From Tipula vernalis (Eukaryota; Arthropoda; Insecta; Diptera; Tipulidae), in assembly GCA_958295665.1 (NCBI GenBank), contig OY282560.1:187949561-188013560 (forward strand): a stretch of 64,000 nt of DNA, written 5' to 3'. A model generated the notes under the pieces. The model did not search any database and was not told the origin of the DNA. It worked only from the letters and a program-made list of their open reading frames with translations. The translations under genes and the position numbers were made by a program. This document shows, piece after piece, positions 54,078 through 64,000 of the stretch. The first letter of the stretch is position 1. The number at the start of each line of letters is the position of its first letter.

Positions 54078-55453
54078 CACTTAAAAAAATATTGCTTACA
54101 TATACATAGACCCAGTGGAAGGCTGTATTACAAAATAATACAAAGCTTGCATTAAAAAGGATTTAATACAATTTGCATTATTTTGTAATACAGCAATTAC
54201 ACTAAATTTTAGTGTAACATTCTGTGGCGGGCTACATATACAGTAGAAACAGAAATATATATTTCCATCGGGAGATTTCCCAATAAAACTATTAGAATTT
54301 TCTTACCTAATATTTCCCATTTTTTTCTCCCGGTTTTGAGCTATCCGCTTGCACGTAGTACAGGGAAACAAGTCGGTCATAACGAGATTTAATAAACAAA
54401 CAAAACGTCATAACAATACTTGTATACGACGAAAAATAAAGTTTCTTCTCAGTTGCGTAGGGTGACATCTACCCTGCAGTCCATAAAGGAAAAAACATTC
54501 GTTTGGGTGGTTTGGTGAATTCAATCAAACCAAGCAGGGAAAGTCGCGTTAGCCGGAAAAACAATAAACGATATTAGATAGAAAAATTTTGAAAGAAAAA
54601 ACTCAATAATCGCTAAACGGTTGCGAGCAATGAGGTCAATAAAAATTCCTATTTGCTAGTCGTGAGATACAATTAATATAGTTCATTAATTAAATACCGA
54701 TCAGTGTGAAACAACATTTTGTAACGGTTATAAATAAATAAACATTTATTATAAAAACTATTGTAAATAAAAAACGTATAAAAGATAATTCGTGCGCGTT
54801 TTTATTAAAGATAAAAATTATTTGTGTCAACATAACCCCTGTCCACAAATATATTTATGGGTAACCTAACAAAAGCCCACAATTCCATTAGAATGTAAAG
54901 CAAGTTGTAGAACAAAGACTGCATTAGTTTATCCCTTTTTTTCTGGGGGTTGGTCATTTGGTCTTTGTGTTCTTTGGTGCCTTCAGGGTCGAAATCTCAG
55001 AGTTTACTTTAAAAAACCAAACATTCATCTTTCCATTGGCGGGCTACTTCACTTTATAGTCGAATAAGGCAATAAATTATAAATTAAGAACTAAAAAGCT
55101 TACTTTAAACTTACTAGACATTTTCGAATTCAGAAAACCCAATTATTTTATTTATCATTTAGTCGGTTTGATTTAGCGAATTTTATTTCAGTAAAGAAAA
55201 ACACATGCATGAATTTATTATTCATATGTACATTTAAGTCCGCTTTGGTTGCCCTCAGGTTGCTTGAAAATGTTTAATAGTTTTATTAAAAATAATTTGA
55301 ATGCAAATATTGCTTTAGAAATCTTCATAATTGCGTTAAAATTCATTTTAATGCAATCATTACTTTACAATTTAAAACTTTAATTTACAAACTTGTATTA
55401 CATTAGTCATAATGCAAGGCTTGCACTAACAATTAAAGTTACTTTTTTAAGTG
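54078..55453. mobile_element. 1.4-kb non-autonomous transposon in BEL/Pao
   Basis: The segment starts CACTTAAAAAA and ends TTTTTTAAGTG (11-bp TIR) and splits the BEL/Pao RT frame between the GISF and LLKGPD motifs. Inside the left end there is a hairpin, ATTACAAAATAAT with ATTATTTTGTAAT (about 54122-54195), and inside the right end short repeats with TGCAA/GCATT. No protein is evident. Target duplication unclear; superfamily unassigned. Confidence 0.65.
54122..54195. repeat. Subterminal hairpin of the 1.4-kb transposon
   Basis: GGCTGTATTACAAAATAATA at about 54122 pairs with TGCATTATTTTGTAATACAG ending at about 54192, separated by about 25 bp. Confidence 0.7.
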
Positions 55454-55685
55454 TAAAAGATATACCATTAACCATTGATGCTGCAACCCACACTGGTTTA
55501 AATTTTACAGGTTTATTTGGGTTTATTATAGCAAATAGAGGAAGATAATAAAATTTTCCTTCTGGTGGTTGCTCTGCGTTATTAAATTTTGTATGCAGCC
55601 TTGTTCGGTATAATATTGTACAACCTTTCTTTCATCATTTTTCAATCGTTTTACAAGGGAGTCAAGCTGTTTTACACTGACCGAA
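55454..55685 (-). pseudogene. BEL/Pao RT fragment, upstream half
   Basis: On the minus strand: LDSLVKRLKNDERKVVQYYT, then a stretch in which FKPVWVAASMVNGISF corresponds to the BEL/Pao VFDASAK-NG-SLN region containing the first catalytic Asp. Asp is not present here. Stops interrupt it. It precedes the fragment at 53340-54077 once the inserted 1.4 kb is ignored. Confidence 0.7.
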
Positions 55686-55757
55686 AAAGAAAACGGGCCC
55701 CCCCCCCCTAAAAAAAATTTTGTTTTGATGCGAATATCTTTTGAACCGCACTAATTT

Positions 55758-55930
55758 GAAACAAAAATCAAATTCAAAGTCATTCAAAACAGTCTTCGAA
55801 AATATTACCAGAGCATATACTTTGTCTAATCATGTGGCTGAGTTTTTTACTTATCCCACAACATGGCTTATAGCTAGAAACATGAAACAAAATCCAACTT
55901 CTAGGTCGTTCAAAACAATCTTAGAAAATG
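55758..55930 (+). repeat. Two copies of a 126-bp-spaced repeat
   Basis: GAAACAAAAATC...TCATTCAAAACAGTCTT at 55758 recurs as GAAACAAAATCC...TCGTTCAAAACAATCTT at 55884. The distance of 126 bp suggests a short, old tandem satellite. A C-run (about 55699-55707) precedes it. Confidence 0.55.
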
Positions 55931-56656
55931 TGTGATGCCAGGGAAAATTAAATATTTCGCCAAATTAATAATCGACAAATTGTGAGGATCTTTTTACAAT
56001 ACTCAATCGTTTTATTGTTCAGTTTACAGTTTGATGTATCAGTGTGTTACTTTTCCATTATGTCGCTAAAGTCAGAAAGTGTAGCGGTAACGTATCTCAG
56101 CTCCGAATAAGATGGAGCAACTTCGAAAACTACCATCTTTCGATTTCTTCATCTAAATGTGGTCCAAAATATACAAATTCCAGAAGTTCAGGTGAATCCT
56201 CTGAATATTCTTTGCTGGAGGTTTTATGTCAAAGGGAAGAGATAAATGGATCGGATGATACCGCAAACATTCTATAAAACTTTCCGGGTATATTGACTTC
56301 CGTATCTTTTATAGTATTTATTTTTAGATTCCTGCGCTTGTTCAGATAATAATCGGCAAAATAAGATGCATAATTATTTGCTTGACAGAGCAACTTTGAC
56401 AAAGCACCTTGTGTACACAGACGCCATCACGGATGCAGAGAAAATAATTTTCAAAGGAAAGTTTTAAAGTAAAGCAGAAAATATTTATGTAATTTATATA
56501 TATATATAACTCAACAAATAAATAAAGTTTAAAAAAAAAAACGCCTTCAAGAAGTGTCACGGAAAAAACGCTTTTATTCAATAACAACGACAATCTAATC
56601 GGAAAAATAATCCAAGCGTTCAACAAGGATTTTTAATCGGAAACCATCACAATAAA
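55931..56656. other. Stretch without recognisable gene
   Basis: An open frame at 56044-56277 (78 codons) and a minus-strand frame at 56342-56626 have no signature I recognise. The region may hold leader DNA of the next element, but no 5' LTR matching 59290-59454 is visible. Confidence 0.4.
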
Positions 56657-57250
56657 ATGAGCAACTACAGATTAAGACCACCAAAACTATTGAATTGTTC
56701 TGGAGATGTCTGCAATAATTGGACAGATGCAAAAATACAGGCAGCAATCTTCATGACCGCAATCGGACAAGAGGCAGGTAAGATTTTTGAGTCTTTTCAA
56801 TTGAAGGAAGAAGAAGTTGCTTATGAACCATTAATAGCAAAGTACGAATCACATTTTAAACCAAAAATAAATCTTACTTATGAATGATTTTTGTTCAATA
56901 ACTTAAAGCAAATAGCTGAAGAAAAATTTGAGGACTACTTAACAAGGCTCAGATTACAATTTTTAAAATGTGATTTTAATAATCTTACGGCTGACGATAT
57001 TTTAAAAAAAAGGATCGTACTAGGCATATGCAGGGACGAGGTTCGTGAAAAGCTATTAAATGATGACACAAAAAATGTGATTGACGTCATCAACATTTGT
57101 AAAGCCCACGAAATATCATCTTTGCATATGCAGGCCGTCAAAACAGATCAGGAAATTATTGTAATTAAATTTAGAAAAAATGAATCACAAAATATTAAGA
57201 GATCTGATAATAATCAAAACAAAAGTAAAGTAAAAATATTTAAATTGTAA
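56657..57250 (+). pseudogene. gag: K02A2.6-like Gag
   Basis: MSNYRLRPPKLLNCSGDVCN begins a Gag with NWTDAKIQAAIFMTAIG. A TGA at 56885-56887 interrupts, and the protein continues from 56891 with FNNLKQIAEEKFEDYLTRLR and KAHEISSLHMQAV. A TAA at 57248 precedes the knuckles, which lie in another frame (CNRCKTKHGPRSCPAYGTIC and CSECNGKNHFKKAC; about 57247-57350). Confidence 0.8.
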
Positions 57251-57755
57251 TAGATGTAAGACCAAACATGGCCCGAGGAGCTGTCCGGCGTATGGTACTA
57301 TTTGCTCAGAGTGTAATGGGAAAAATCATTTTAAAAAAGCTTGTAGATCAAAAAAGAATGTAAATAAAAATATTAATAATCAAAAAGTAGATAACTTAGA
57401 TGAGAGTAAGTCGTCATCGGTAAACAGTGACGATTTGTTCATTGACACGGTAGAAGTGAAAGCTAGAGGCTCAGGTTGGTACGAAGAAATAAAAATTAAC
57501 GGAAAACTTATCAAATTTAAACTAGACACGGGAGCCGAATGTAATGTAATGCCTAAACAAATAGTTGACGAGCTAGGACTAAAAATAGGGAATACGAATA
57601 CTAAAAACTTAATTACGTATAGTGGACATAAAATCATGGTATTAGGAGAGTTAAAAGTCGAGTGTGAGGTGCAGAGTAAGATAGAAAACATCTTATTCAA
57701 AATAATCGAGAACATGCTATTCCGATATTGGGGAAAAATACATGTCAGGCACTGA
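57247..57755 (+). pseudogene. Zinc knuckles and protease
   Basis: Two Cys/His boxes, then the protease frame with KFKLDTGAECNVMPKQIVDE carrying the DTGA active site (about 57520-57555) and the KIMVLGELKVECEV segment. The frame ends after a shift near 57715, in the region between protease and RT. Confidence 0.8.
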
Positions 57756-57805
57756 AACTCATACAGAGAACGAATGCACTAAAAATTGATTCGAGATTGA
57801 CTTAA

Positions 57806-59183
57806 TAAAAAATCCAAATTTTGAGATATACCCTCCACGTGAAATAGCACATTCGATTAGAGATCAGGTCAAAAAGGAACTTGACAGAATGGAAAAAATG
57901 AACGTTATTAAGAAAATAACAGAACCAACTCCAGTAGTGTCGCTATTAGTAGTGGTCAAACAAAAAGGCAAACTGAGAATTTGTCTTGATCCATCTAATG
58001 TAAATAGAAATATATTAAGGAGACACCATCCATTACAAACATTAGAAGAGATCTCGTCAAGAATAAATAACTCAAAATATTTTACACTACTTGATTGTCA
58101 GAACGGATTCTGGCAAATTAAAGTTACAGAAAGAACACAGAGATACCTAGCGTTCGCTACCCCATGGGGTAGATACACTTGCCTAAGAATGCCATTCGGA
58201 TTGGCATCAGCCCCGGAAATATTCCAGCAGATCATGAGTAACTTACTGGATGGAATACCGAACGTGGAATGCTCAATGGATGACATTTTAATTCACGCAG
58301 AGACAAAAGAACAATGTGAAGAGATAACGAAACAAGTAATGAACCTAATTATGAAAGCAGGATTGAAGCTAAATAAAGAAAAATGTCAGTTCAACAAAAA
58401 CTCGCTAACATTTTTGGGACACGTAATCTCACAAAGAGGATTAGAATTTGATCAATCAAAAATATCAGCGATATTTGACTTAGAAACGACAAAAACGCCC
58501 AAACAGGTACAGAGATTACTAGGCATGGTCACATATGTCTCAAAATTTATACCTAATTGCTCTAATCTAACTGATCCATTGAGGAAACTAATAAAGAAAG
58601 GGGCAACGTTCATATGGGACTTCGAGCAAGAAGAAGCTTTTAATAAAATAAAGAAAGCTTTAACGACAGCACCAGTACTGCGGTTCTGCAATCCTGAAAA
58701 AGACGTCAAATTATCAGCTGATGCAAGCAAAACAGCCTTAGGAGCAGTCTGCTTCAAGACGATCACCCAATAGGTTATGCATCAAGATCATTGACCACAG
58801 CAGAGATCAACTATCCACAGATAGAGAAGGAAGCTACTGCTATTAAGTTCGCATGCAAAAAGTTCCATCAATATGTATTTGGAAAACGTCTAACAATTGA
58901 AACGGATCACAAACCACTTGAATCCACATTCAAAAAACCACTCACATCAGCTGCAGCTAGACTCCAGAGAATTCTATTCAACGTGATGTCATATTCGCCT
59001 AAAATAATATTTAGGAGGAGTACAGAAATTCCCCTTGCCGATTCGCTAAGCCAAGACATTAGAAATTCAAACAATGAAACAGACGAAGAAGAATTAGAAA
59101 TTCATATAGTCATACCATTCTCAGAAAACGCACTAGCTGAGCTAATTGAAGACACACAAAATGACGTGGATTTTTTAATGTAA
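57806..59183 (+). pseudogene. pol: RT and RNase H with SMDD catalytic box
   Basis: RT: RICLDPSNVNRNILRRHHPL, the first catalytic Asp in TLLDCQNGFWQI, and MPFGLASAPEIFQQIM. The catalytic box reads CSMDDILIH instead of YxDD (about 58270-58285); Ser at this position occurs in some relatives. FLGHVISQRGLEF and MVTYVSKFIP follow. RNase H: KLSADASKTALGAV, a one-base shift near 58755, then QIEKEATAIKFACKKFHQYV and ETDHKPLE, with ADSLSQ at the end. Inactive because of the shift and the missing integrase. Confidence 0.85.
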
Positions 59184-59289
59184 TAATTGTAAACGATTTT
59201 ATTTCGAAATACCTCTCATAAATAAATAAAAAAAAAAGAAGGAATGAAGATACAAATATCAATGAGAAATCGAAATAAAAGAGGGGAGA

Positions 59290-59454
59290 TGTAACGATAT
59301 GTTAAGACATATGTTAAGCTTTAAGTCACGTAGTGTTAAGCAACGATAATTATTATACATGTGGCAACACTCATTGTATTTTATATACCAACATGAAAAT
59401 AATAAATATAGTTTTGATATGAAAACGTAATACAACACACGTAGTATCATTACA
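59290..59454 (+). repeat. 3' LTR (about 165 bp)
   Basis: It starts TGTAACGATATG after the polypurine tract and ends GTAGTATCATTACA. It contains AATAAA-type signals near 59400. The short length fits K02A2.6-like elements. Confidence 0.7.
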
Positions 59455-59503
59455 GTAGGTCTACAAAACTGAACGAATTTGGTCGATCGTTTCTCCAGGG
59501 GCC

Positions 59504-59660
59504 CTATTATGAAATTTTCGATAACGTTTTTTTTCGATAATATCTAGTGTTTCGATAGCGTCGAAAATACCTATCATGAAATTTTCGATAGAGTTTTTTT
59601 CCGATAATCTCGCGAGTTTCGATGACATCGAAAATATCTATTATGAAAATCGATATCGAA
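59504..59660 (+). repeat. 67-bp tandem repeat, about 2.3 copies
   Basis: CTATTATGAAATTTTCGATA at 59504 recurs at 59571 and again, partly, at 59638, a 67-bp period. Units contain TTTTTCGATAAT and TCGAAAATA. It lies just ahead of the 108-bp satellite array but is unrelated to it. Confidence 0.8.
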
Positions 59661-59783
59661 ATCACTTCAATTTGAATGTGACATTATAGAGATATGTATT
59701 TACTTGGCATATATGTATTCATATGTATACATAAGACATTTACTTCGCAGATATGCAAATATAAGACATTTGTTTGGAACTTA

Positions 59784-60345
59784 GCCATTTCTTATCCGAT
59801 TTTGATGAAATTCAGCATGCACGATGGAAATGGGATTCTAAAATGATTTTTAGATAAAATTCTGGAATATGGCCACTTAGGAGGGAACTTAGCCATTTTT
59901 TATCCGATATTGATGAAATTCAGCATGCAGGATGAAAATGGGATTCTTAAATGATTTTTAGAGGAAGTTCTGGTATATGGCCAATTACTAGGAAACTTTG
60001 CCATTTCTTATCCGATATTAATGAAATTCAGAATGCACGATGGAAATGGGATTCTAAAATGATTTTTAGAGAAAGTTCTGGAATATGGCCAATTAGGAAG
60101 GATCTTAGTAATTTCTTATCCGATATTGATGAAATTCAGCATGCACGATAGAAATGGAATTCTAAAATGACTTTTAGATGAAGTTTTGGAATATGGCCAA
60201 TTAGCATGGAACTTGGCTATTCCTTAATCGGTTTTAGTGAAATTTGACACTTGCGATTGAAATAGGATTCTAACTTGCTTTTTGGATGAAGTTCTGGAAT
60301 ATGGCAAAGTATAATGGAACTTGCCTATTCCTTAAACGATTAGGA
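59784..60345 (+). repeat. 108-bp satellite, forward block (about 5 units)
   Basis: The GCCATTTCTTATCCGAT segment starts at 59784, 59892, 60000, about 60108, 60215 and 60323, giving a period of 108 bp. Units contain TGGAAATGGGATTCTAAAAT and TCTGGAATATGGCC. Later units are more diverged. 108 is divisible by three, so a long frame (59951-60151) runs through two units; I do not regard it as a gene. Confidence 0.9.
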
Positions 60346-60399
60346 TATATGCGTTGGAAATGATATACAAAAATGGTTATTTGATGTATTCAATTACTT

Positions 60400-61450
60400 T
60401 TCTATAAATCATTTAAGAATCCCATTTTCAACGCACATGTCGAATTTCATAATAATCGGTTGGGAAATATGCAAGTTCCGTCATACTTGGAAATATTACA
60501 GAACTTCAAACAAAAATCATTTGAGAATCCCATTTGCAACGCAAATGTCTAATTTAATCATAATCGGTTGAGAACTAGGCAAGTTCGAGCATACTTGTGA
60601 AATTCCAGAACTTCATCTACAAATCGTTTAAGAATCCCATTTGCAACGCACATGTCAAATTACATCATATTAGGTTGAGAACTAGACAAGTTCCATTATA
60701 TTTGGCCATATTCCAGAACTTCATCCAAAAAACATTTTAGAATCCCATTTGCATCGTACATGCTGAATTTCATCAATATCGGATAAGAAATGGTCAAGTT
60801 CCATCCTAATTAGCTATATTCCAGAACTTTATCTAAAAATCATTTTAGAATCCCATTTCTATCGTGCTTGCTGAATTTCACCGAAATCGGATAAGAAATG
60901 GTCAAGTTCCTTCCTAATTGGCCATATTCCAGAACTTTACCTAAAAATCATTTTATAATCCCATTTCTATCGTGCATGTTGAATTTCACCAAAATCAGAT
61001 AAGAAATGGCCAAGTTTCCTCCTAATTGGCCATATTCCAGAACTTTATCTAAAAATCATTTTAGAATCCCATTTCCATCGTGTATGCTGAATTTAACCAA
61101 AATCGGGTTAAAAATGGCCAAGTTCCTTCCTAATTGGCCATATTCCAGAACTTCCTCTAAAAATCATTTTAGAATCCCATTTCCATCGAGTATGCTGAAT
61201 TTCACCAAAATCGGATAAGAAATGGCCAAGTTTCTTCCTAATTGGTCATATTCCAGAACTTTATCTAAAAATCATTTTAGAATCCCATTTCCATCGTGTA
61301 TGCTGAATTTCGCCAAAATCGGATAAGAAATGGCCAAGTTCCTTCCTAATTGGCCTTATTCCAGAACTTTAGCTAAAAATCATTTTAGAATCCAATTTCT
61401 ATAGTGCGTGCGTGCTGAATTTCACCAAAATCGGGTAAGAAATAAAGGCA
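60400..61450 (-). repeat. 108-bp satellite, inverted block (about 10 units)
   Basis: The same unit in reverse complement. GAATCCCA starts at 60418, 60525, 60632, 60740, 60848, 60956, 61064, 61172, 61280 and 61388, spacing 107-108 bp. Units near 60418-60640 resemble the diverged end of the forward block, while units from 60740 on are closer to the consensus. The array is interrupted or ended by a mariner-like element at about 61450. Confidence 0.9.
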
Positions 61451-61477
61451 GATCTCAGTATACTCTGGCAAATCATC

Positions 61478-62182
61478 ATGAATAGACTCACGCTTGAAGA
61501 ACGCTACGAAATTATTAAAATTTACTTTGAAAATCTGTCGTCGATTCTCGCAACTAGACGACTTCGTGATTTTTATGGCGCACATAATCGTTCATCTGAG
61601 CAAGCTATCCGTCGAACTGTGGATAGATTTCGTACCACATACTCTCTAGAGGATGCAATAACATCAACACGTCGAAGGAATGTGCGTACTGAAGAGAATA
61701 TCGCCGCTGTAAACGAAAGTGTGAAAGAAGATCCAAATTTAGCGATTCGCCGTCATTCGCAGGAATTGGGGCTCTGTCCGTCCACTACAAATATGGATGA
61801 CATTAATCCGAACGAGATTTGGTTTCAACAGTATGGCGCTACATGCCATACGGCGACCACAACCATCGACTTATTAAAATCAAAATTTGGCGATAAGTTG
61901 ATTTCGTGAAATGGACCTGTCAATTGGCCTCTAAGGTCGTGCGATTAGACGCCTACCGATTATTTCCTGTGGGGCTACGTGAAGTCACTGGTTTATGTTG
62001 ATAAACCAGCAACAATTGACGCCTTGGAGGCCAGCATTGTTCGTGTTATTCGTGACATACGGCCAGCAGTGCTCGAAAAAGTGGCCCAAAATTGGACGTC
62101 CAGAATGCATTTTCGTCAAGAACAGCCGCGGTGCCCATATGCCCGAAATCATTTTCAAATATTAATGCCATGTACATATTGA
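61478..62182 (+). pseudogene. Mariner-like transposase, internally deleted
   Basis: The ATG at 61478 starts LTLEERYEIIKIYFENLSS and a second helix-turn-helix region (NRSSEQAIRRTVDRF, then NLAIRRHSQELGL). The sequence then jumps to WFQQYGATCHTA, so the region with the first catalytic Asp is deleted. The second Asp is changed to Tyr (family WFQQDGATCHTA). After a TGA at 61907-61909 and further stops, the DLTP-DYFLWGYVKS segment around the third acidic residue and the C-terminus (to 62182) are still readable. A dead Tc1/mariner-superfamily copy. Confidence 0.85.
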
Positions 62183-62649
62183 TCTTTCGAATAAAAAAAA
62201 AAATTTTCATTACAATTTAATTTTTTGTGTTATTTTTTACAATTTCAAGTTGTATCGGGCTTAAAAAAACACTCTTTAGAATCCCAAGAAAATTTTAATA
62301 AAAAAAATCATAAATGCCCAGTTCAACACCCCATTACAATGGGCAACCTTTTTGGTCTCATCGATGTCCGTTGTAGAGAGGTTTCTCTGTAATATAATAT
62401 AAATATAACACAAATATAATATTAATATAAAATAAAAATTTATTTGCAACTCACATTTTTGAAAAAAATATTTTTATTTATTAAATATTGCAATTTAATT
62501 CTATTAAACTACCTTGATGAAATAATGTGGTTGATGCTAAATCAAAATGGCCGGAAATAGCAATCACAAATTCTAATCCCAACAACGGAAATGACAATTG
62601 AAAAATTCAAATCAATTTTTGCCAATTTTTTGCCAAAATTTTTGCCTAT
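62183..62649. other. Non-coding stretch after the mariner-like gene
   Basis: It begins with an AATAAA-like signal. A TTTAGAATCCCA at 62275-62286 resembles the satellite unit, so satellite DNA may resume here in decayed form. Otherwise nothing is recognisable. Confidence 0.45.
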
Positions 62650-63511
62650 CAAGGGCATCCAAAGGTGATCGTTTCAGACAACGCAACCATTTTTAAAAGT
62701 CAAAAATTCATCAAATTTAGAACGGAATGTGGAATTTTTCAAAAGTTTATTGCCCCATATAATCCAGCTACGAACGGGCAAGCAGTACGTTCTGTTCAAA
62801 CGTTCAAGGGAAAGCTTCAGGCACAGAAAAAAATAACATTTAATATATGTTATTTTTTCTGTGCTTCAGCCCATGGAAAATGAAAGTGGTTCCAGTTCCG
62901 ACAAAATTCATCAAATTCTGTTTAGGTATTGTGCCACACCTTTGAATGATGGCAAAAGTCCAGCAGAGAATTTGTTCCAGCGGGAACTAAGAATCAAACT
63001 CGACACAATTCGGCCATCAGAAAATATGAGAAATACTGCAAATGAAAACATCAAAGTCAAACGTTAATTAAGCGTGGGAGACAGAATACTCTCTCGTAAT
63101 TACATCGGTCAGGAAAAATGGCTTCCTGGTATTGTAATGCATAAATTCGGACGTCTTCATTATTTAATAAAGCTTGATATAGGATACCAATTGAACAGAC
63201 ACATCAATCAATTGAAAAGCTCGGGGATTGCGATTAGTCTAAGACAACAACCAAAATTAACTTTCAAGTTACCAGCTCCAGTAAGAAATCCAGTTCGTCC
63301 ATACAATCTTCAAGATAAATGGAAACAAGTTCAGACAAATGGAAGCGGCAAAGAAGATGTTCCTCCATATCGAGAAACAGTCGACAATAGCAATGCACTA
63401 GTATGTACTCCAGAGCGAAAAATTGTTCCAGATCATGTAAACGTTTCAGTCAGACGTTCCGTTAGAGATAGACGTCTTCCTACATACTTACGTGACTACC
63501 AAATGGAATAA
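62650..63511 (+). pseudogene. Integrase C-terminal half
   Basis: VSDNATIFKSQKFIKF holds the second catalytic Asp. NPATNGQAVRSVQTFKGKL is the third motif, but the catalytic Glu (family NGQAERSVQT) is Val here. The frame is cut by a palindromic insertion, resumes with NDGKSPAENLFQRELRIKLD, has a TAA at 63065-63067, and continues with VGDRILSRNYIGQEKWLPG and INQLKSS. It ends with SVRDRRLPTYLRDYQME, the family's basic tail. Confidence 0.85.
62821..62864. mobile_element. 44-bp palindromic micro-insertion
   Basis: GCACAGAAAAAAATAACA (62821-62838) and TGTTATTTTTTCTGTGC (62848-62864) form a hairpin with a 9-base loop. TTCAG flanks it on both sides (62816-62820 and 62865-62869; CTTCAG if the terminal C is counted as target). 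It interrupts the integrase frame, and removing it with one flank restores the frame context. It would be an extremely short MITE. Confidence 0.8.
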
Positions 63512-63541
63512 CAGATGCGTGATTCAATAAGCGTGGGACAA

Positions 63542-63748
63542 TGTAATACACATAATATCGGCAATAATGCGTTAACAACACTGCGCATTAATGTGTTATG
63601 TATGTAACCCTATCAACATTTTTTATATTTAAGATTTTTAAGGGTTACCTAAAAAATGTCAAAAGGAAAGCATGCTTTTTGTAACGTATCCAGTAAAGTG
63701 TATTTTATTATTAAATATATTATATTGTTTTTTATTAAATATACAACA
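63542..63748 (+). repeat. Candidate 3' LTR (about 207 bp)
   Basis: It starts TGTAATACACATAA after the purine-rich AAGCGTGGGACAA and ends near ATACAACA. No second copy is in the window, so the ends rest on TG/CA termini. Confidence 0.55.
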
Positions 63749-64000
63749 CATAGCAAGAGAAAAACTTACTACTAGCTGGAACTAAGTAGCGGTCAGTAGA
63801 TTGGAAAGCAACTATTGATAAAATTTGTGAGGACATGTTTTTACAAACTTTTTTTTGGAATGACCAAGAATAAATACGTCAGTAATTATTTATATTTAAA
63901 TAATTTTAGATAAATTGAGCCGAATTGTTTTAGCCGAATTTATCTTTATCTAAAGAATTGTGTTTAGGTAAATTGTTTGTAGATGAATTAATTTTAGTTA

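Larger units (their letters stand above)
56657..59454 (+). mobile_element. K02A2.6-like Ty3/gypsy element lacking integrase
   Basis: Gag starts at an ATG at 56657, followed by protease, RT and RNase H. After RNase H the frame ends (59180-59182) with LAELIEDTQNDVDFLM and, with no integrase at all, passes to the polypurine tract AAAAGAGGGGAGA and the 3' LTR (59290-59454). A 5' LTR is not visible. The RT/RNase H frame is long and little damaged compared with others in the window. Confidence 0.85.
62650..63748 (+). mobile_element. 3' end of a K02A2.6-like Ty3/gypsy element
   Basis: It carries the last part of the integrase core, the C-terminal domain and a candidate 3' LTR (63542-63748). Everything upstream is absent. 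A 44-bp palindrome is inserted at 62821-62864. Confidence 0.8.

Noticed and set aside
56044..56277. 78-codon plus-strand frame before the third K02A2.6-like element
   Set aside because: No recognisable domain on either strand and no supporting signals; left unannotated as a gene.
59951..60151. Open frame of 66 codons with repeated peptide units
   Set aside because: It runs through a 108-bp satellite whose period is divisible by three, so the frame stays open by periodicity; neighbouring units contain stops. The same applies to 61006-61218.
59784..61450. Regularly spaced repeats as a possible CRISPR array
   Set aside because: Units are contiguous with no unique spacers, 108 bp long and change orientation; the DNA is eukaryotic. 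This is a satellite.

Overview
The window looks like repeat-rich, AT-rich chromosomal DNA of an insect, most likely a fly. The evidence is indirect: Jockey-type and other non-LTR retrotransposons, a Penelope-like element, BEL/Pao, several Ty3/gypsy lineages, Tc1/mariner elements, and predicted introns of only 53-54 bp with GT..AG ends. I recognise no ordinary host housekeeping gene. One gene looks intact: a two-exon tyrosine recombinase on the minus strand (47843-49029). Nearly everything else codes for mobile-element proteins broken by stops, frameshifts and deletions.

Layout. 1-2700: non-coding, with three inverted-repeat structures. 2749-7700: a decayed Ty3/gypsy element whose 3' region is split by a 279-bp TTA-flanked MITE. 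7768-16747: a Penelope-like retroelement (RT and GIY-YIG pieces, a hammerhead-like motif near the end) cut by at least four insertions. Two of these (8087-11333 and 13948-16534) are copies of one unrecognised DNA transposon with a TIR of at least 24 bp and 7-bp target duplications. 17285-21289: CsRn1-like Ty3/gypsy. 21290-25257: K02A2.6/Mag-like Ty3/gypsy with two LTRs differing at 3 of 274 positions, but with the integrase core deleted. 25258-25858: 3' end of a non-LTR element. 25859-28317: no gene.

28320-35521: a Tc1-like transposon with TIRs of about 455 bp; a minus-strand Ty3/gypsy element (28388-32848) is inserted in its left TIR. 36050-46200: another Ty3/gypsy element split by a minus-strand Jockey element (39298-42260), which carries a solo LTR, and followed by a second minus-strand non-LTR element (43700-45960) lying between two inverted repeats. 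47843-49029: the tyrosine recombinase. 49499-53303: K02A2.6-like element. 53340-55685: minus-strand BEL/Pao fragment split by a 1.4-kb non-autonomous transposon. 56657-59454: a further K02A2.6-like element. 59784-61450: a 108-bp satellite array in two opposite orientations. 61478-62182: mariner-like transposase remnant. 62650-63748: 3' end of another K02A2.6-like element, carrying a 44-bp palindromic insertion.

The genes do not form a pathway. The window is best read as a stratified record of insertions. Because many insertions keep target-site duplications, or interrupt a recognisable reading frame or TIR, their relative order can be worked out from the sequence alone.
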